A DNA stretch of 56,562 nucleotides. Origin: Syntrophorhabdus sp. PtaB.Bin047. GTDB taxonomy: Bacteria > Desulfobacterota > Syntrophorhabdia > Syntrophorhabdales > Syntrophorhabdaceae. How positions within the stretch are numbered: the stretch's first letter is position 1; every line of letters begins with the position of its first letter. The DNA lies in contig MVQP01000010.1 of assembly GCA_002067235.1 (NCBI GenBank), positions 1-56,562 on the forward strand, written 5' to 3'. The notes beneath the pieces are model-generated. The model did no database searches. It saw only the letters and a program-made list of their open reading frames with translations, and had not been told where the DNA came from. This document shows positions 31,429 to 40,567 of this stretch, piece by piece. The translations under genes were made by a program, and so were the position numbers.

Positions 31429-32950
31429 CTTTCGGCCCTCCCGCTTTCTTCTCTTCGAAGCCCTCCATCTGCATCTTGATCACAAAGCGGTCCGCGTTCA
31501 GCCGCGTGTCCCGTATCGTGGGAGAGGAGAACTCAACCTTCTTGAAGAGGCTCGACTGCTCCAGTCTGGGAAGCATTTCCGTCGCCGAGGCAGCGTATCC
31601 CTCGGTCTCCACCGTCTCGCCCGTTATCCTCAGGCGGGTAAGCCAGACGCTCTTCGGCAGGATGGTGGTCAATTCCTTCATGACATCCAGTGCCATGGGG
31701 GCGGATTCCTTGAATTCCCTGATCCTGTTCATGTCCGTCTCGATGGACCCGATCTCCTGCCTCAATGCCTCGATCGCCCGTATTTCGCCCCTGCGTATCT
31801 TCAACTGGTACTCGATGCGGTCGAGCCTTGCTTTCTCCATTTGAAGGGGGACGATGAGGTAGAGGAGCGCGGCGACGGCGATCAGTGTGAGGAGCGCCCA
31901 CGTGATAGCGGTCTTGAAACCCCGGCCCGATGCCCCCGGACCCTTGCCCGCCAGGTTGAAGCCCGTCGCCCCGGGCCAGATCGTTTCCACGAGGCCCCCG
32001 AGGGGACCGGCGACACCGTCCTCGATGTCCGTCTTGAAGACCCTTCTCAAATCCTCACGGCCTACGGTCTTCACGGGAACACCCAGTTCCTCGTCAATAA
32101 AGGCATACCTGCCGGAGGTCTCGAGAAGGACACCGGGTGGCACACCCGCGGCATCGAACCTGGCAAGCAGGGGGGAAAGCTCCGTCCTCAACTCCTCGAG
32201 GTCCCTGTCCCTGTCCGTGCCCGCGAGCCTCCCCGACGAACCGGCAAGGAAAGCCCCGTCCTTCATCAAACATGCACCGAACCCTTCTTCATCGACGGCA
32301 AGACACAGGACCATGCCCTTCGCGCCCCCCAGGATGGCACAGAGCGTGCCGAAAGCGGTCATGTCCGTCGTTATCCTCTCAGGGATAACACCATTTGCCG
32401 CAAGGGCATCGAGATAGGGTCTTGCCGTCTCGGACCTCATGGCGACGATGGCGACTTTGAGCCTCTGAGCGTCCTCCGAGGTGACCGCAAAGTCGTACAT
32501 GGCCTCGGCGGGGCTGAAGGGGGTGAACCTGTCCAGTTCGTAGGCAATGACCGATGCCAGGTTCCCCTTCACCACCAGGGGAAGCTCGGCGACCCTCGTC
32601 ATGACCCATTGCCGCGGGACGGAGAGGATCATCGCCGCGTCACGCGCCCGGAAGGCCTCGCGGGCGGAGAGGACCGCCGATGCCATCTCTTCCGGGCGGG
32701 GATACCTCCCCTCCTCGAAATCGAATCGCCTGAACCCCGCGATCCTCGGGCGCGACAGGAACCGCATCCCGCAGGCGACCGATACATGACCCTTCCCGAT
32801 GGCGGCGCAGAGACATTTCTTCGGGATGACGACGCCTTCGAGGACGTTGAAGCCAAGGACCCTCCAGAGGCCTTTAAGAGAGGTCTTCGCCCGCTTTGCG
32901 AAAGCGTCGGCGTGCAATCCGGATCGTGCAAGCAGCTTATCGAACGTCAT
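31412..32950 (-). CDS. gspL: GspL-like T2SS protein (PilM-like plus PilN-like parts)
   Basis: A 512-residue protein. The cytoplasmic part (1-340) has an actin-like, PilM/GspL-type character (LSVPRQWVMTRVAELPLVVK, VIAYELDRFTPFSPAEAMY, VAIVAMRSE). A single membrane helix lies at about 350-370 (ITWALLTLIAVAALLYLIVP). A periplasmic PilN-like domain follows (MDVMKELTTILPKSVWLTRL type phrase near residue 440). GspL couples the ATPase GspE to the pseudopilus machinery. The 3' end overlaps gspM and the 5' end overlaps gspK by four bases. Confidence 0.85.
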   Translation of the reverse strand: MTFDKLLARSGLHADAFAKRAKTSLKGLWRVLGFNVLEGVVIPKKCLCAAIGKGHVSVACGMRFLSRPRIAGFRRFDFEEGRYPRPEEMASAVLSAREAFRARDAAMILSVPRQWVMTRVAELPLVVKGNLASVIAYELDRFTPFSPAEAMYDFAVTSEDAQRLKVAIVAMRSETARPYLDALAANGVIPERITTDMTAFGTLCAILGGAKGMVLCLAVDEEGFGACLMKDGAFLAGSSGRLAGTDRDRDLEELRTELSPLLARFDAAGVPPGVLLETSGRYAFIDEELGVPVKTVGREDLRRVFKTDIEDGVAGPLGGLVETIWPGATGFNLAGKGPGASGRGFKTAITWALLTLIAVAALLYLIVPLQMEKARLDRIEYQLKIRRGEIRAIEALRQEIGSIETDMNRIREFKESAPMALDVMKELTTILPKSVWLTRLRITGETVETEGYAASATEMLPRLEQSSLFKKVEFSSPTIRDTRLNADRFVIKMQMEGFEEKKAGGPKDERKK

Positions 32951-33903
32951 CGGCGCATCTCCGAAGGGGTCTTGTAGTACAGGAACCGGGGTACCGTGCC
33001 GGGTACGGACACGACCGCCCGGATCCCGTACCCCTCCTTCGAGTCTCCCTGGAAACCGACGGATTCTATCGTGTACACGTCCGCCTCACTCATGTCTATG
33101 TATTGCGCCAGTATGGGAAAGTTGAGCCCCGTTATGGCCTGGATCTCCTGGACGGACTTGAACTCGGCCGCCTCCCGCTGGTCAAGGATTCTTTTGGCGG
33201 CATCCTCGGTCAGGCCCGGCAGGGCCATGAGAACCTCTTTCGGCGCCGCGTTGATGTTGACCTTCGAGGATGTCCCGTATATTGTCAGGTAATGGATGAC
33301 CCCCTTGCGTTCTTCGGTCCCGAAAAGGATGTCGGCGGACATTCCCCTGACCAGCAGGAGCTCCTCGATGGCGTCGAAGGGCCTGTTCTTCGCCCTGTAC
33401 GGAACGGAGAGCGAAAGATAGTACTCGTCTTCAGCGCCGCTCAAGCGCCGGAGGTTGTCCTTGTCCGTCCAATCGAGAATGGAGTCGACGATAACGGAGG
33501 CGACCTCGTCGGGCGTTCCCGTATTGACAAGGAGGTTCTTCAACACGATGCCCGTAAGGTCCGTCATCTTGTTGATGTCGATCTTGCCGGATTCGGAAAG
33601 GAACCTGAATTCGTACCGGCCCTGTCCGATCTGGCCACTGTACTGCCTGCCGTCGATCCTCACCACCTCGTTCCCTTCGACCACCACGGCCTGGCTCCGG
33701 AAGGTCTGTCTGTGGTAGAGCTCCATGACCGCCCTCTCCACCCCGGCTTCGGCAAGGAACTTCTCCTGCGTCCCCTCTTTGAAGAATATCGTCGAACGGG
33801 CCTGAGTCCTCGTCAGGAAGGAGAATGAGATCACGAGCGCCATCAGCATGGTGATCACCCACAGGACCATGAGAAGGGCTATACCTTTCCGGGAGCGGAT
33901 CAT
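32947..33903 (-). CDS. gspK: GspK minor pseudopilin
   Basis: A 318-residue large minor pseudopilin capping the pseudopilus tip. The N-terminal processing site and helix begin MIRSRKGIALLMVLWVITML; the Glu+5 of ordinary pseudopilins is replaced, as is typical of GspK. A helix-rich domain includes KVNINAAPKEVLMALPGLTE, a helix-hairpin-helix-like signature of the family. The ATG at 33903 has AGGAGG upstream; a longer frame starts 39 codons earlier inside gspJ without SD. It overlaps gspJ by the ATGA arrangement. Confidence 0.88.
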   Translation of the reverse strand: MIRSRKGIALLMVLWVITMLMALVISFSFLTRTQARSTIFFKEGTQEKFLAEAGVERAVMELYHRQTFRSQAVVVEGNEVVRIDGRQYSGQIGQGRYEFRFLSESGKIDINKMTDLTGIVLKNLLVNTGTPDEVASVIVDSILDWTDKDNLRRLSGAEDEYYLSLSVPYRAKNRPFDAIEELLLVRGMSADILFGTEERKGVIHYLTIYGTSSKVNINAAPKEVLMALPGLTEDAAKRILDQREAAEFKSVQEIQAITGLNFPILAQYIDMSEADVYTIESVGFQGDSKEGYGIRAVVSVPGTVPRFLYYKTPSEMRR

Positions 33904-34532
33904 GAGGCCTCCTTTCTGGCCCTGACCGGCACGTTCAGCTGGACCTTCTGCCCCGCCCAGGAAAGGTGGATCCTGATCCTCCGGGGAAAGAGTAGTTCGT
34001 CGGTCCACGTTTCGACCCATTCCCCCGCGGTGTCGTCGGCATCCTTCTCCTTACGGAAGTACTCGAAACGGATCTCGTCCAGCCCATCGAGAAGCCTCAT
34101 CTCCCTGGCATTTTCCACTCCTATGGTGTTCTCCTCGATGTAAAGGGCGCTCCTGCCTTCTCCGTTCGGCTTTACCCGGTAGGTGACGGCGACATACCCC
34201 CTGTATCCTCCCGTCAGCGAGTAGTTCGACGCGAATTTCACGGAATCCCCCGACCCTTCGAAGAACAAGCGGCCCGCCTCGTCATCGGCCCTGACAAGGG
34301 GTATAGCCGACTGTATCTGCGCGTCCATGACAAGGAAGGAGACCTTGAACCGCTCGAGCCGCTCCGACCTGCGTTCGCCCCTTTCGATGGAACGGTTCGC
34401 GAGGCGCATGGCGCCGGCTATAACCACCACGAGCATGCTGATAAGGGCAATGGAGATCATGACCTCAAGGAGGGTAAAGCCGCGTCCGGGTCCCGTGCTG
34501 CCCGGGCCCCGCATCTGTTCCCGGCCTCTCAT
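33900..34532 (-). CDS. gspJ: GspJ minor pseudopilin
   Basis: A 210-residue pseudopilin. The prepilin peptidase site is RGFTLLEVMISIALIS (cleavage after the Gly at about residue 18, Glu+5 present), followed by the hydrophobic helix and a globular domain with FEYFRKEKDADDTAGEWVET. It forms the tip complex with GspI and GspK. Both ends overlap their neighbours by four bases (ATGA), typical of a tightly coupled operon. Confidence 0.9.
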   Translation of the reverse strand: MRGREQMRGPGSTGPGRGFTLLEVMISIALISMLVVVIAGAMRLANRSIERGERRSERLERFKVSFLVMDAQIQSAIPLVRADDEAGRLFFEGSGDSVKFASNYSLTGGYRGYVAVTYRVKPNGEGRSALYIEENTIGVENAREMRLLDGLDEIRFEYFRKEKDADDTAGEWVETWTDELLFPRRIRIHLSWAGQKVQLNVPVRARKEAS

Positions 34533-34936
34533 ATCCTGCCTGCCTTTTGCTTTTTGACCATCTTCATGGTCCTCAGGGTCATGAACCTCTCCGCAAGGAA
34601 ACTCTTCCAGGTGAGCTTCACCCCTATCTCCAGCACCTCGAAGGGCAGGTCCCGCGTCCTTCTCTCGTAGACCTTCGATACCGTGGTTTCCACGCGGTAC
34701 CCTTCGGGCGTCGTTTCGCTCGATGTACCCTCCGCGATATCCTCCCCGTCGAGGACGTGCCTCATTTTCGCCTCCGCCCGCACGACCGCCGAGACGTAAT
34801 CCTCCGATGTCACAAGGACCCTCAGATTGGACGAGAAGAGCTGGACTATCACCGTCACTGTCACCGCCAGCAGGGAGAACGCGACGATGACCTCGAGGAG
34901 CGTGAAACCATGTTCCTTCCCTGACAGCTTTCCCAT
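34529..34936 (-). CDS. gspI: GspI minor pseudopilin
   Basis: A 135-residue pseudopilin with the processing site KEHGFTLLEVIVAFSLLAVT and a short globular domain ending KKQKAGRI. I chose ATG 34936, preceded by AGGAAAGGG, over a GTG at 34966 that lacks a clear SD. GspI nucleates the pseudopilus tip complex. It overlaps gspJ by four bases and lies 34 bases after gspH. Confidence 0.88.
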   Translation of the reverse strand: MGKLSGKEHGFTLLEVIVAFSLLAVTVTVIVQLFSSNLRVLVTSEDYVSAVVRAEAKMRHVLDGEDIAEGTSSETTPEGYRVETTVSKVYERRTRDLPFEVLEIGVKLTWKSFLAERFMTLRTMKMVKKQKAGRI

Positions 34937-34970
34937 TTCCCTTTCCTGTGCCCCGCCGCCCTCCACGGGC

Positions 34971-35444
34971 TCACTGTCTAATGATCACCGCCCCCACAAC
35001 GGGATCGAGCTCGATGGTGAGGACCCTTTTGCCCCCGGACAGGGTTATGCGTCCCCACGGCACCCCGCCGGACCCGTTGAAGAGGATCGAATACTGCCCC
35101 CGGGTTATCTCACCCTCCAGGACATCGGTGACCTTCACCGTTATGCCCTGCGGGATGCGCCTTGTCTGGACACCCTGAATGCCGTAACGGCCGGTCTCAA
35201 GATCGACGAACACCGTCCTGGGCTCGCCGCTGTTCGTCGCCAGGAGCCTCGCGAACCGCAGCATGGCCGACAGTTCCCTCCCCGCCGCGTTGAGGTTCTG
35301 AGAAGGAAGCATGCCGGAGAAGAACACCGTCGAGATCCCGAGGACGATGAGGACGAGGACCATCACCATCATGATCTCGATGAGCGTGAACCCGCCGCCG
35401 GACGGGAGCGCTCTTTTCACTCCTCTGTGCGCCATCGCTCTCAA
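34971..35444 (-). CDS. gspH: GspH minor pseudopilin
   Basis: A 157-residue pseudopilin with the processing site GGGFTLIEIMMVMVLVLIVL (Glu+5 present) and a GspH/FimT-type beta-rich domain (SQNLNAAGRELSAMLRFARL, VFVDLETGRYGI, GGVPWGRITLSGG). It sits between gspF and gspI, with a four-base overlap to gspF. GspH is thought to join the tip complex to the GspG shaft. Confidence 0.88.
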   Translation of the reverse strand: MRAMAHRGVKRALPSGGGFTLIEIMMVMVLVLIVLGISTVFFSGMLPSQNLNAAGRELSAMLRFARLLATNSGEPRTVFVDLETGRYGIQGVQTRRIPQGITVKVTDVLEGEITRGQYSILFNGSGGVPWGRITLSGGKRVLTIELDPVVGAVIIRQ

Positions 35445-36634
35445 AAGGGCAACTCCAGGATACTGAACACGGCCATCAGCATGGACACGACGATGAAGGC
35501 GATGATGATCCCCATGCCCAGGATGATGGCCGGCTCGAGAAGGCTCATGAACCTCTTCACGGCATCCCTGAGAGCCTTCTCGTAGGTGGCTGCCACCTTG
35601 AGCAGCATGGAATCGAGCTGCCCCGTCTCCTCCCCAACCTTGATCATGGAAAGGGCGAGTTGCGGAAAGACACCGGCCTCCATGAGCGGACCGGCTATGC
35701 CCCTGCCCTCTCTGACGTTCTTCGTGATGGATTCGACGGACCCCGCCATGATCCTGTTGCCTATAACGTCCTTCGCGTTGCCGAGGGCCTGCAGGAACGG
35801 CACACCGCTCTTGAGGAGTGTTCCCAGGGTCCTGCAGAAACGGGCCGTCTCCAGCTTCCTCACAACGTCACCGAGCAGTCGCAGCTTCAGCTCGTCCCAC
35901 CGCAAGGCCCCCTGGTCCGTGCCTGCGTAGATCCTCAGGAACACCAGGACAACGGCGGCAACGGGGAAAAGAACCCACCACCATGACCGCAACACCTGGC
36001 TCACCGTCAGGATGATCTGCGTCGACAGGGGAAGGCTGCCTCCTATCTCCTTGAATATCGCCGAGAACCTGGGGATGACGAAGGTGAGGAGGATGACGAT
36101 GGACATTCCGCCCGTGACCGTCAGGATGAGGGGGTAGACCATCGCGGACACGATGCTGTCCTTCAGCTCCTTTGCTGATTCGAGGAACTCATTGAGCTTA
36201 TCGAGAACGATATCGAGAACTCCGCCGGTCTCCCCCGCCCTGATCATGCTCACGTAGAGCCTGGGGAAGACCGCTGGATGCCTCTGGAGGGCCTCGGAAA
36301 AGGAGCTTCCCTCGCGAATGCCCTTGAGCACGGAATTGATGACCTCCTTCATTTGCTTCCCTTCCGTTATCTCCGAGAGTATGTTGAGGCTTCTGTCGAT
36401 GGGAAGGCCGGCGCCGAGGAGCGCCGACAGCTCCGTGGTGAACGTGAGGAGGTCGCCCCGGGACGATCTCATGGCGAAGGTCTTCCTGAGACCCTCTCTG
36501 GGCAGCGATACCTTGAGGGGTATGACCCCGGCGTTCCTTATCTTCTCGACGGCGTTCCTTTCGTCAGACGCCTCAACGACGCCCTCGACGATGGCGCCCT
36601 CGAGCGTCGTGGCGGTGTATGAATACATGGCCAC
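35441..36634 (-). CDS. gspF: GspF inner-membrane platform protein
   Basis: A 397-residue polytopic protein with two repeated T2SSF domains (about 68-190 and 270-392) and three membrane helices, near 170-190, 220-240 and 372-395. Diagnostic phrases are FTTELSALLGAGLPIDRSL, SMIRAGETGGVLDIVLDKL and its repeat SMIKVGEETGQLDSMLLKVA. The GTG at 36634 follows AGGAGG with five bases between and shares the gspE stop region. It forms the platform on which GspE drives pseudopilus assembly. Confidence 0.93.
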   Translation of the reverse strand: MAMYSYTATTLEGAIVEGVVEASDERNAVEKIRNAGVIPLKVSLPREGLRKTFAMRSSRGDLLTFTTELSALLGAGLPIDRSLNILSEITEGKQMKEVINSVLKGIREGSSFSEALQRHPAVFPRLYVSMIRAGETGGVLDIVLDKLNEFLESAKELKDSIVSAMVYPLILTVTGGMSIVILLTFVIPRFSAIFKEIGGSLPLSTQIILTVSQVLRSWWWVLFPVAAVVLVFLRIYAGTDQGALRWDELKLRLLGDVVRKLETARFCRTLGTLLKSGVPFLQALGNAKDVIGNRIMAGSVESITKNVREGRGIAGPLMEAGVFPQLALSMIKVGEETGQLDSMLLKVAATYEKALRDAVKRFMSLLEPAIILGMGIIIAFIVVSMLMAVFSILELPF

Positions 36635-38164
36635 CTAATCCTCCTGGGTAACCCTGAAGACCTCACCCAGGGTCGTGCTGCCCATTTCGATCTTCCGTAT
36701 CCCGTCCTCGAGGAGGGTCTTCATCCCGCCGCTGCGGGCCGCTTCCCTGATCTCTCCCTCGTCGGCCTTCCTCAGGATGAGCTTTCGCATGGCCTCATCG
36801 ACGAGGAGCAGCTCGAAGATCCCCATCCTTCCGTGAAAGCCGGTGTACGTGCAGGCCTCGCAGCCCCTGCCCCGGTACAGGCGGGCGTCGCCGCGGATCC
36901 CGAGCGCCGCCAATTCCTCAGCCTGTTCCGTCGACACGTCCTCGACCTTGCACTCAAGGCAGATGACCCTGAGGAGCCTCTGCGCGAGGATACCCCGGAC
37001 CGTCGATGACAAAAGAAAGCTCTCCACACCCATGTCGAGGAGCCGGGTGATGGCGCTGGGGGCGTCGTTGGTGTGGAGCGTCGAGAACACGAGGTGGCCC
37101 GTGAGGGCCGCCTGTATGGCGATCTCGGCCGTCTCGAGGTCCCGTATCTCTCCGATCATGACCACGTCCGGGTCCTGCCGCACGATGTGCCTCAAGGTGT
37201 TGGTGAAACTGAGCCCGATCGTCGGCCTCACCTGTATCTGGTTGACCCCCTTCAACTGGTACTCGATGGGGTCCTCGACGGTTATGATCTTCTTGTCGGG
37301 CGAGTTGATCTTGTCAAGGGCCCCATACAGCGTCGTCGTCTTGCCGCTGCCGGTCGGACCCGTGACGAGTATGATGCCGTTGGGCCTCTTTATGAGCTGG
37401 TTGAAATCACGAAGAGTGTCGGGCATGAAACCCAGGGCGTCGAGATCGATGACGATGCTCTCCTTGTCGAGGATCCTCATGACGATGCTCTCCCCGTGGA
37501 GAATGGGTATCGTGGAAACCCTCAGGTCGATCTCGCGGTCCCCCACGAGAAGCCTGATGCGGCCGTCCTGGGGCAGCCTGCGCTCGGCGATGTTCAGCTT
37601 CGCCATGATCTTGATTCGCGACACCATGGCCGCCTGGAGCCGTTTCGGGGCCGATTCCACGTCGTTCAAGACCCCGTCTATGCGGTAGCGCACCTTCACC
37701 TCGTCACCGAAAGGCTCGATGTGGATGTCGCTCGCCCTGCTCTCCACCGCCCTCGTGATGAGGAGATTGACAAGCTTGATGATGGGCGCCTCGGACGCGA
37801 GGTCCTTGAGGTGGCCGATGTCCTCTTCCTCCGGCTCGTTGAAGAGCTCCCGGCTCTCTTCGTCCATGCCTTCCATGATCCTGTTGATACTCTGCTCCTC
37901 CTGGCTGTAGAACTTTGACAGGTGCTCGTCGATGACCTCCCTGGCGGCGGTGTAGACGATCACCTCTCCCGCGGTGGCAACGCGCAGGGCCTCGATCACC
38001 GCCCGGTCCTCAGGGTCCGCCATGATTACCTTCAGGACGTCGTTCCTGAACTCAAAGGGTATTATCCTGTTCTCGCGGATGAAACGTGTCGATATCCCCT
38101 CAATTACGAGGGGCACCTTGGGGAAATCTTCGGCATTCAGGAAGATCGCACTCTCTTTTGACAC
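36635..38164 (-). CDS. gspE: GspE secretion ATPase
   Basis: A 509-residue hexameric ATPase that powers pseudopilus assembly. The N1E/PilZ-like N-terminal region (1-150) is followed by the motor domain with Walker A GPTGSGKTTTLYGAL, the Asp box MIGEIRDLETAEIA, the His box TLHTNDAPSAITRLLDMG and a zinc-binding C-x2-C pair starting at residue 402 (CLECK, then CEACTY about 40 residues on). A Walker B-type DVVMIGE is present. The gspD stop lies 24 bases upstream. Confidence 0.95.
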   Translation of the reverse strand: MSKESAIFLNAEDFPKVPLVIEGISTRFIRENRIIPFEFRNDVLKVIMADPEDRAVIEALRVATAGEVIVYTAAREVIDEHLSKFYSQEEQSINRIMEGMDEESRELFNEPEEEDIGHLKDLASEAPIIKLVNLLITRAVESRASDIHIEPFGDEVKVRYRIDGVLNDVESAPKRLQAAMVSRIKIMAKLNIAERRLPQDGRIRLLVGDREIDLRVSTIPILHGESIVMRILDKESIVIDLDALGFMPDTLRDFNQLIKRPNGIILVTGPTGSGKTTTLYGALDKINSPDKKIITVEDPIEYQLKGVNQIQVRPTIGLSFTNTLRHIVRQDPDVVMIGEIRDLETAEIAIQAALTGHLVFSTLHTNDAPSAITRLLDMGVESFLLSSTVRGILAQRLLRVICLECKVEDVSTEQAEELAALGIRGDARLYRGRGCEACTYTGFHGRMGIFELLLVDEAMRKLILRKADEGEIREAARSGGMKTLLEDGIRKIEMGSTTLGEVFRVTQED

Positions 38165-38188
38165 TGGTGTTCCTCATGGTCCTTATTT

Positions 38189-40534
38189 CTATTCCACCCT
38201 CTCCGGCTGCGCCTGGAAGCCGTTCTGAGCCTCGCCGCCCTTCTTCTCCGCACCGGATTGGGGAAAGCCGCCCTGTTGTGGTCCGGCCGGCGGCGGGGGC
38301 TCAGGCTTTACCTTGATGAGCTCTTCCCTTTTTACCTTTCCCTTCCCTGTCCTCGTAACACTGTCCACGTAATCGGAGGTGACCGCATTGGCATCGGCAT
38401 GGGTGCGTATCACGCGGGGTGTCAGCAGGATGATGAGTTCCGTCCTCTGCTCGCTCTCCGTCGTCTGGCCGAAGAGATACCCGAGGACGGGGATCTTGCT
38501 CAAAAGGGGAATGCCCGACCGGGACTTCGAGATGTCGTCCCGGATCAGTCCGCCGATGATGATCGTGTTGCCATCCTGGACAACGAGGCTTGTCGTTGTC
38601 TCCGTCTTCTTCAGGATGATGTAGTCCTCGTTGTCGAAAAGCTTGATCGTTTCGTAGGAGGAAACCTCCTGGGTGATGTCGAGGGTCACGAGGCCGCCCT
38701 CGTTGATGCGGGGCTTGACCTTGAGAATGATGCCGATGTCCTTGTACTGGATCGTCCGCTGGGGCGCCACCGTTCCCGAACCGAAGGTCTCCGAGGAGAC
38801 AACGGGCACCTGCTGGCCCACCTGGATACGGGCCTCCTTGTTGTCCGACACTAGGACATGGGGTACGGCAAGGAGCTTTGCCCTCGAGTCCGTGGCGAGC
38901 ATGTCGATGACGGTCTTGAAATCCCCCCCCACGGTGCCCGCGAAGGTGAAGGTACCGGTACCTGTGGTGCTCGTCGGCGTCGCGCCGGGTACGTTGAACC
39001 CCACCGTGCCCTCAACCCCGCCCAGAACACCTCTCATACCGCCGGGGTTGAACTGGAGCGCCCAGGATATGCCCAGTTTCAGTTCATCCTTCAGGCTTAC
39101 CTCCGCCACCACGCCCTCGAGAAGCACCTGCCGCGGTATCACGTCGATTCTCTCGATCGCCGCCCTTATGAACTCGTAGTCTTCCTGCGTGGACAGGATG
39201 ATGAGCGCATTGAGACCCTCGTCGGCAATGATCTTCGTGATCGGCGACACGAGCATGTCGCCTCCCTGCGTGCCGGCGGCGGGCTGCACCGAAGGGCGTC
39301 CTGCCTGTGGCTGGGCCGCCTGTGCCCCGGGGACGGCGGGACCCGTCGCCTGGGCCGTGCTGACCGTCGCGGCGGGTGTCTGGGGAGGTTTTGCTGACAG
39401 GAGGACCTGCTGCAGGATGGCAGCCACGTCCTTCGCCTTGCCGTTCTGGATGTTGTACACGGAGACCTTCGGCTTCTTCCTCTTCGTCTGCTCGCCGTCA
39501 AAGAAGCTGATGAGGGTGAGGAGGCGTTTCACGTTCGAATCCGTGTCCACCAGTATGATGTAGTTGATGTTGGGCAGGTCTATCACCACGGCTGTCGTCG
39601 TGAGGAAGGGTGTGATGAGCTTGATCGTCTCCGACGAGTGCACGTGGAGCAGCGGCACCACCTGGATGATGGATTTCCCCTGGATAAGAACCTTCTCGGG
39701 TTCTCTTCCAAACTTCACCTGGGCCGGTTCCTTCGCGACATCGCTGATGGGTACCACCCGGTACAGGCCGCTCTCTTCGACGACCCCGACGCCGTTGAGG
39801 CGCAGGATCGTCTCCATGACGGGAAGGACCTGGTCCAGGGTGACGGGCGCCACGGACCTGAATGTCACCCGCCCCTTCACCCTCTGGTCAACGACATAAT
39901 TGACCTTCAGTATCTCTCCAAAAACGGTCTGTATCACCGAGAAGACATCGGCGTCATCGAAGTTCAGGCTGATGCGCCCTGCCGCGGGACGCCCAGGCTG
40001 AGCCCTCTGGGGTTGGACATTCTGCGGCTCAGGGCCCTGCGGGCGAACGGGCGGGAAGGCAGGAGGCCGCTGCGGCCGGGGTGGCTGGCCTGCCGGCGTG
40101 GTCACCTGCTGTGCCGCAGGAAGAGCTGGCGTGGGTGGGGTGGCCTTCGCCGCCCCGGGCCCCGGGGGTGGAGACGGGGCCGGGGGTTTTGAAGGTGAAG
40201 CCGGCGCCGGGGTGGCCTGTGGCGCCGATCGGGTGGTCTCTTGCGCGGCGGGGACAGCCTGTGGCGCGGCGGGGGTTGTTTTCTGTGCGGCAGGCACGGT
40301 CTGCGCCGGGACGGGGTTTGTTGTCTGTGCTGCAGGCACGGTCTGCGGCGCGGCGGATGCAGCAGGCGATGCAGGTTGTATTCCCTGCGGGACTGTCTCA
40401 AGCTGGGCGGCGCGCCTGACCGGAGGCGGGTCCTCGGTCAGGGGCCGTGTCGTGATCGCATCCTCGGAGGCATGCGCCATGGGCCCAAGGCATCCCAGAA
40501 GGGAAAGAACCATCGCCATCGCCGGATATCTCAT
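38189..40534 (-). CDS. gspD: GspD secretin with long Ala/Pro/Gln-rich linker
   Basis: A 781-residue outer-membrane secretin. A signal peptide (about 1-22, ending AHA-SE) is followed by about 160 residues dominated by Ala, Pro, Gln and Thr with VPAAQ repeats. N0/N1-type domains begin near residue 187 (ISLNFDDADVFSVIQTVFGE); further N domains and the C-terminal secretin barrel follow (QVLLEGVVAEVSLKDELKLG, VPVVSSETFGSGTVAPQRTI, DGNTIIIGGLIRDDISKSRS). A second low-complexity Gln/Ala insert is near 400-430. The long linker before N0 is not standard for GspD and may span the periplasm or aid anchoring. The tail is Pro/Gln-rich. Confidence 0.93.
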   Translation of the reverse strand: MRYPAMAMVLSLLGCLGPMAHASEDAITTRPLTEDPPPVRRAAQLETVPQGIQPASPAASAAPQTVPAAQTTNPVPAQTVPAAQKTTPAAPQAVPAAQETTRSAPQATPAPASPSKPPAPSPPPGPGAAKATPPTPALPAAQQVTTPAGQPPRPQRPPAFPPVRPQGPEPQNVQPQRAQPGRPAAGRISLNFDDADVFSVIQTVFGEILKVNYVVDQRVKGRVTFRSVAPVTLDQVLPVMETILRLNGVGVVEESGLYRVVPISDVAKEPAQVKFGREPEKVLIQGKSIIQVVPLLHVHSSETIKLITPFLTTTAVVIDLPNINYIILVDTDSNVKRLLTLISFFDGEQTKRKKPKVSVYNIQNGKAKDVAAILQQVLLSAKPPQTPAATVSTAQATGPAVPGAQAAQPQAGRPSVQPAAGTQGGDMLVSPITKIIADEGLNALIILSTQEDYEFIRAAIERIDVIPRQVLLEGVVAEVSLKDELKLGISWALQFNPGGMRGVLGGVEGTVGFNVPGATPTSTTGTGTFTFAGTVGGDFKTVIDMLATDSRAKLLAVPHVLVSDNKEARIQVGQQVPVVSSETFGSGTVAPQRTIQYKDIGIILKVKPRINEGGLVTLDITQEVSSYETIKLFDNEDYIILKKTETTTSLVVQDGNTIIIGGLIRDDISKSRSGIPLLSKIPVLGYLFGQTTESEQRTELIILLTPRVIRTHADANAVTSDYVDSVTRTGKGKVKREELIKVKPEPPPPAGPQQGGFPQSGAEKKGGEAQNGFQAQPERVE

Positions 40535-40567
40535 GGTCCGGGCCTTATCCTCGTCCTCATCTCACGG

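Noticed and set aside
31166..32977. Long plus-strand frame of about 600 codons opposite gspL/gspM
   Set aside because: It is an antisense shadow caused by high GC codon bias; gspL on the other strand has family motifs, SD and operon overlap.
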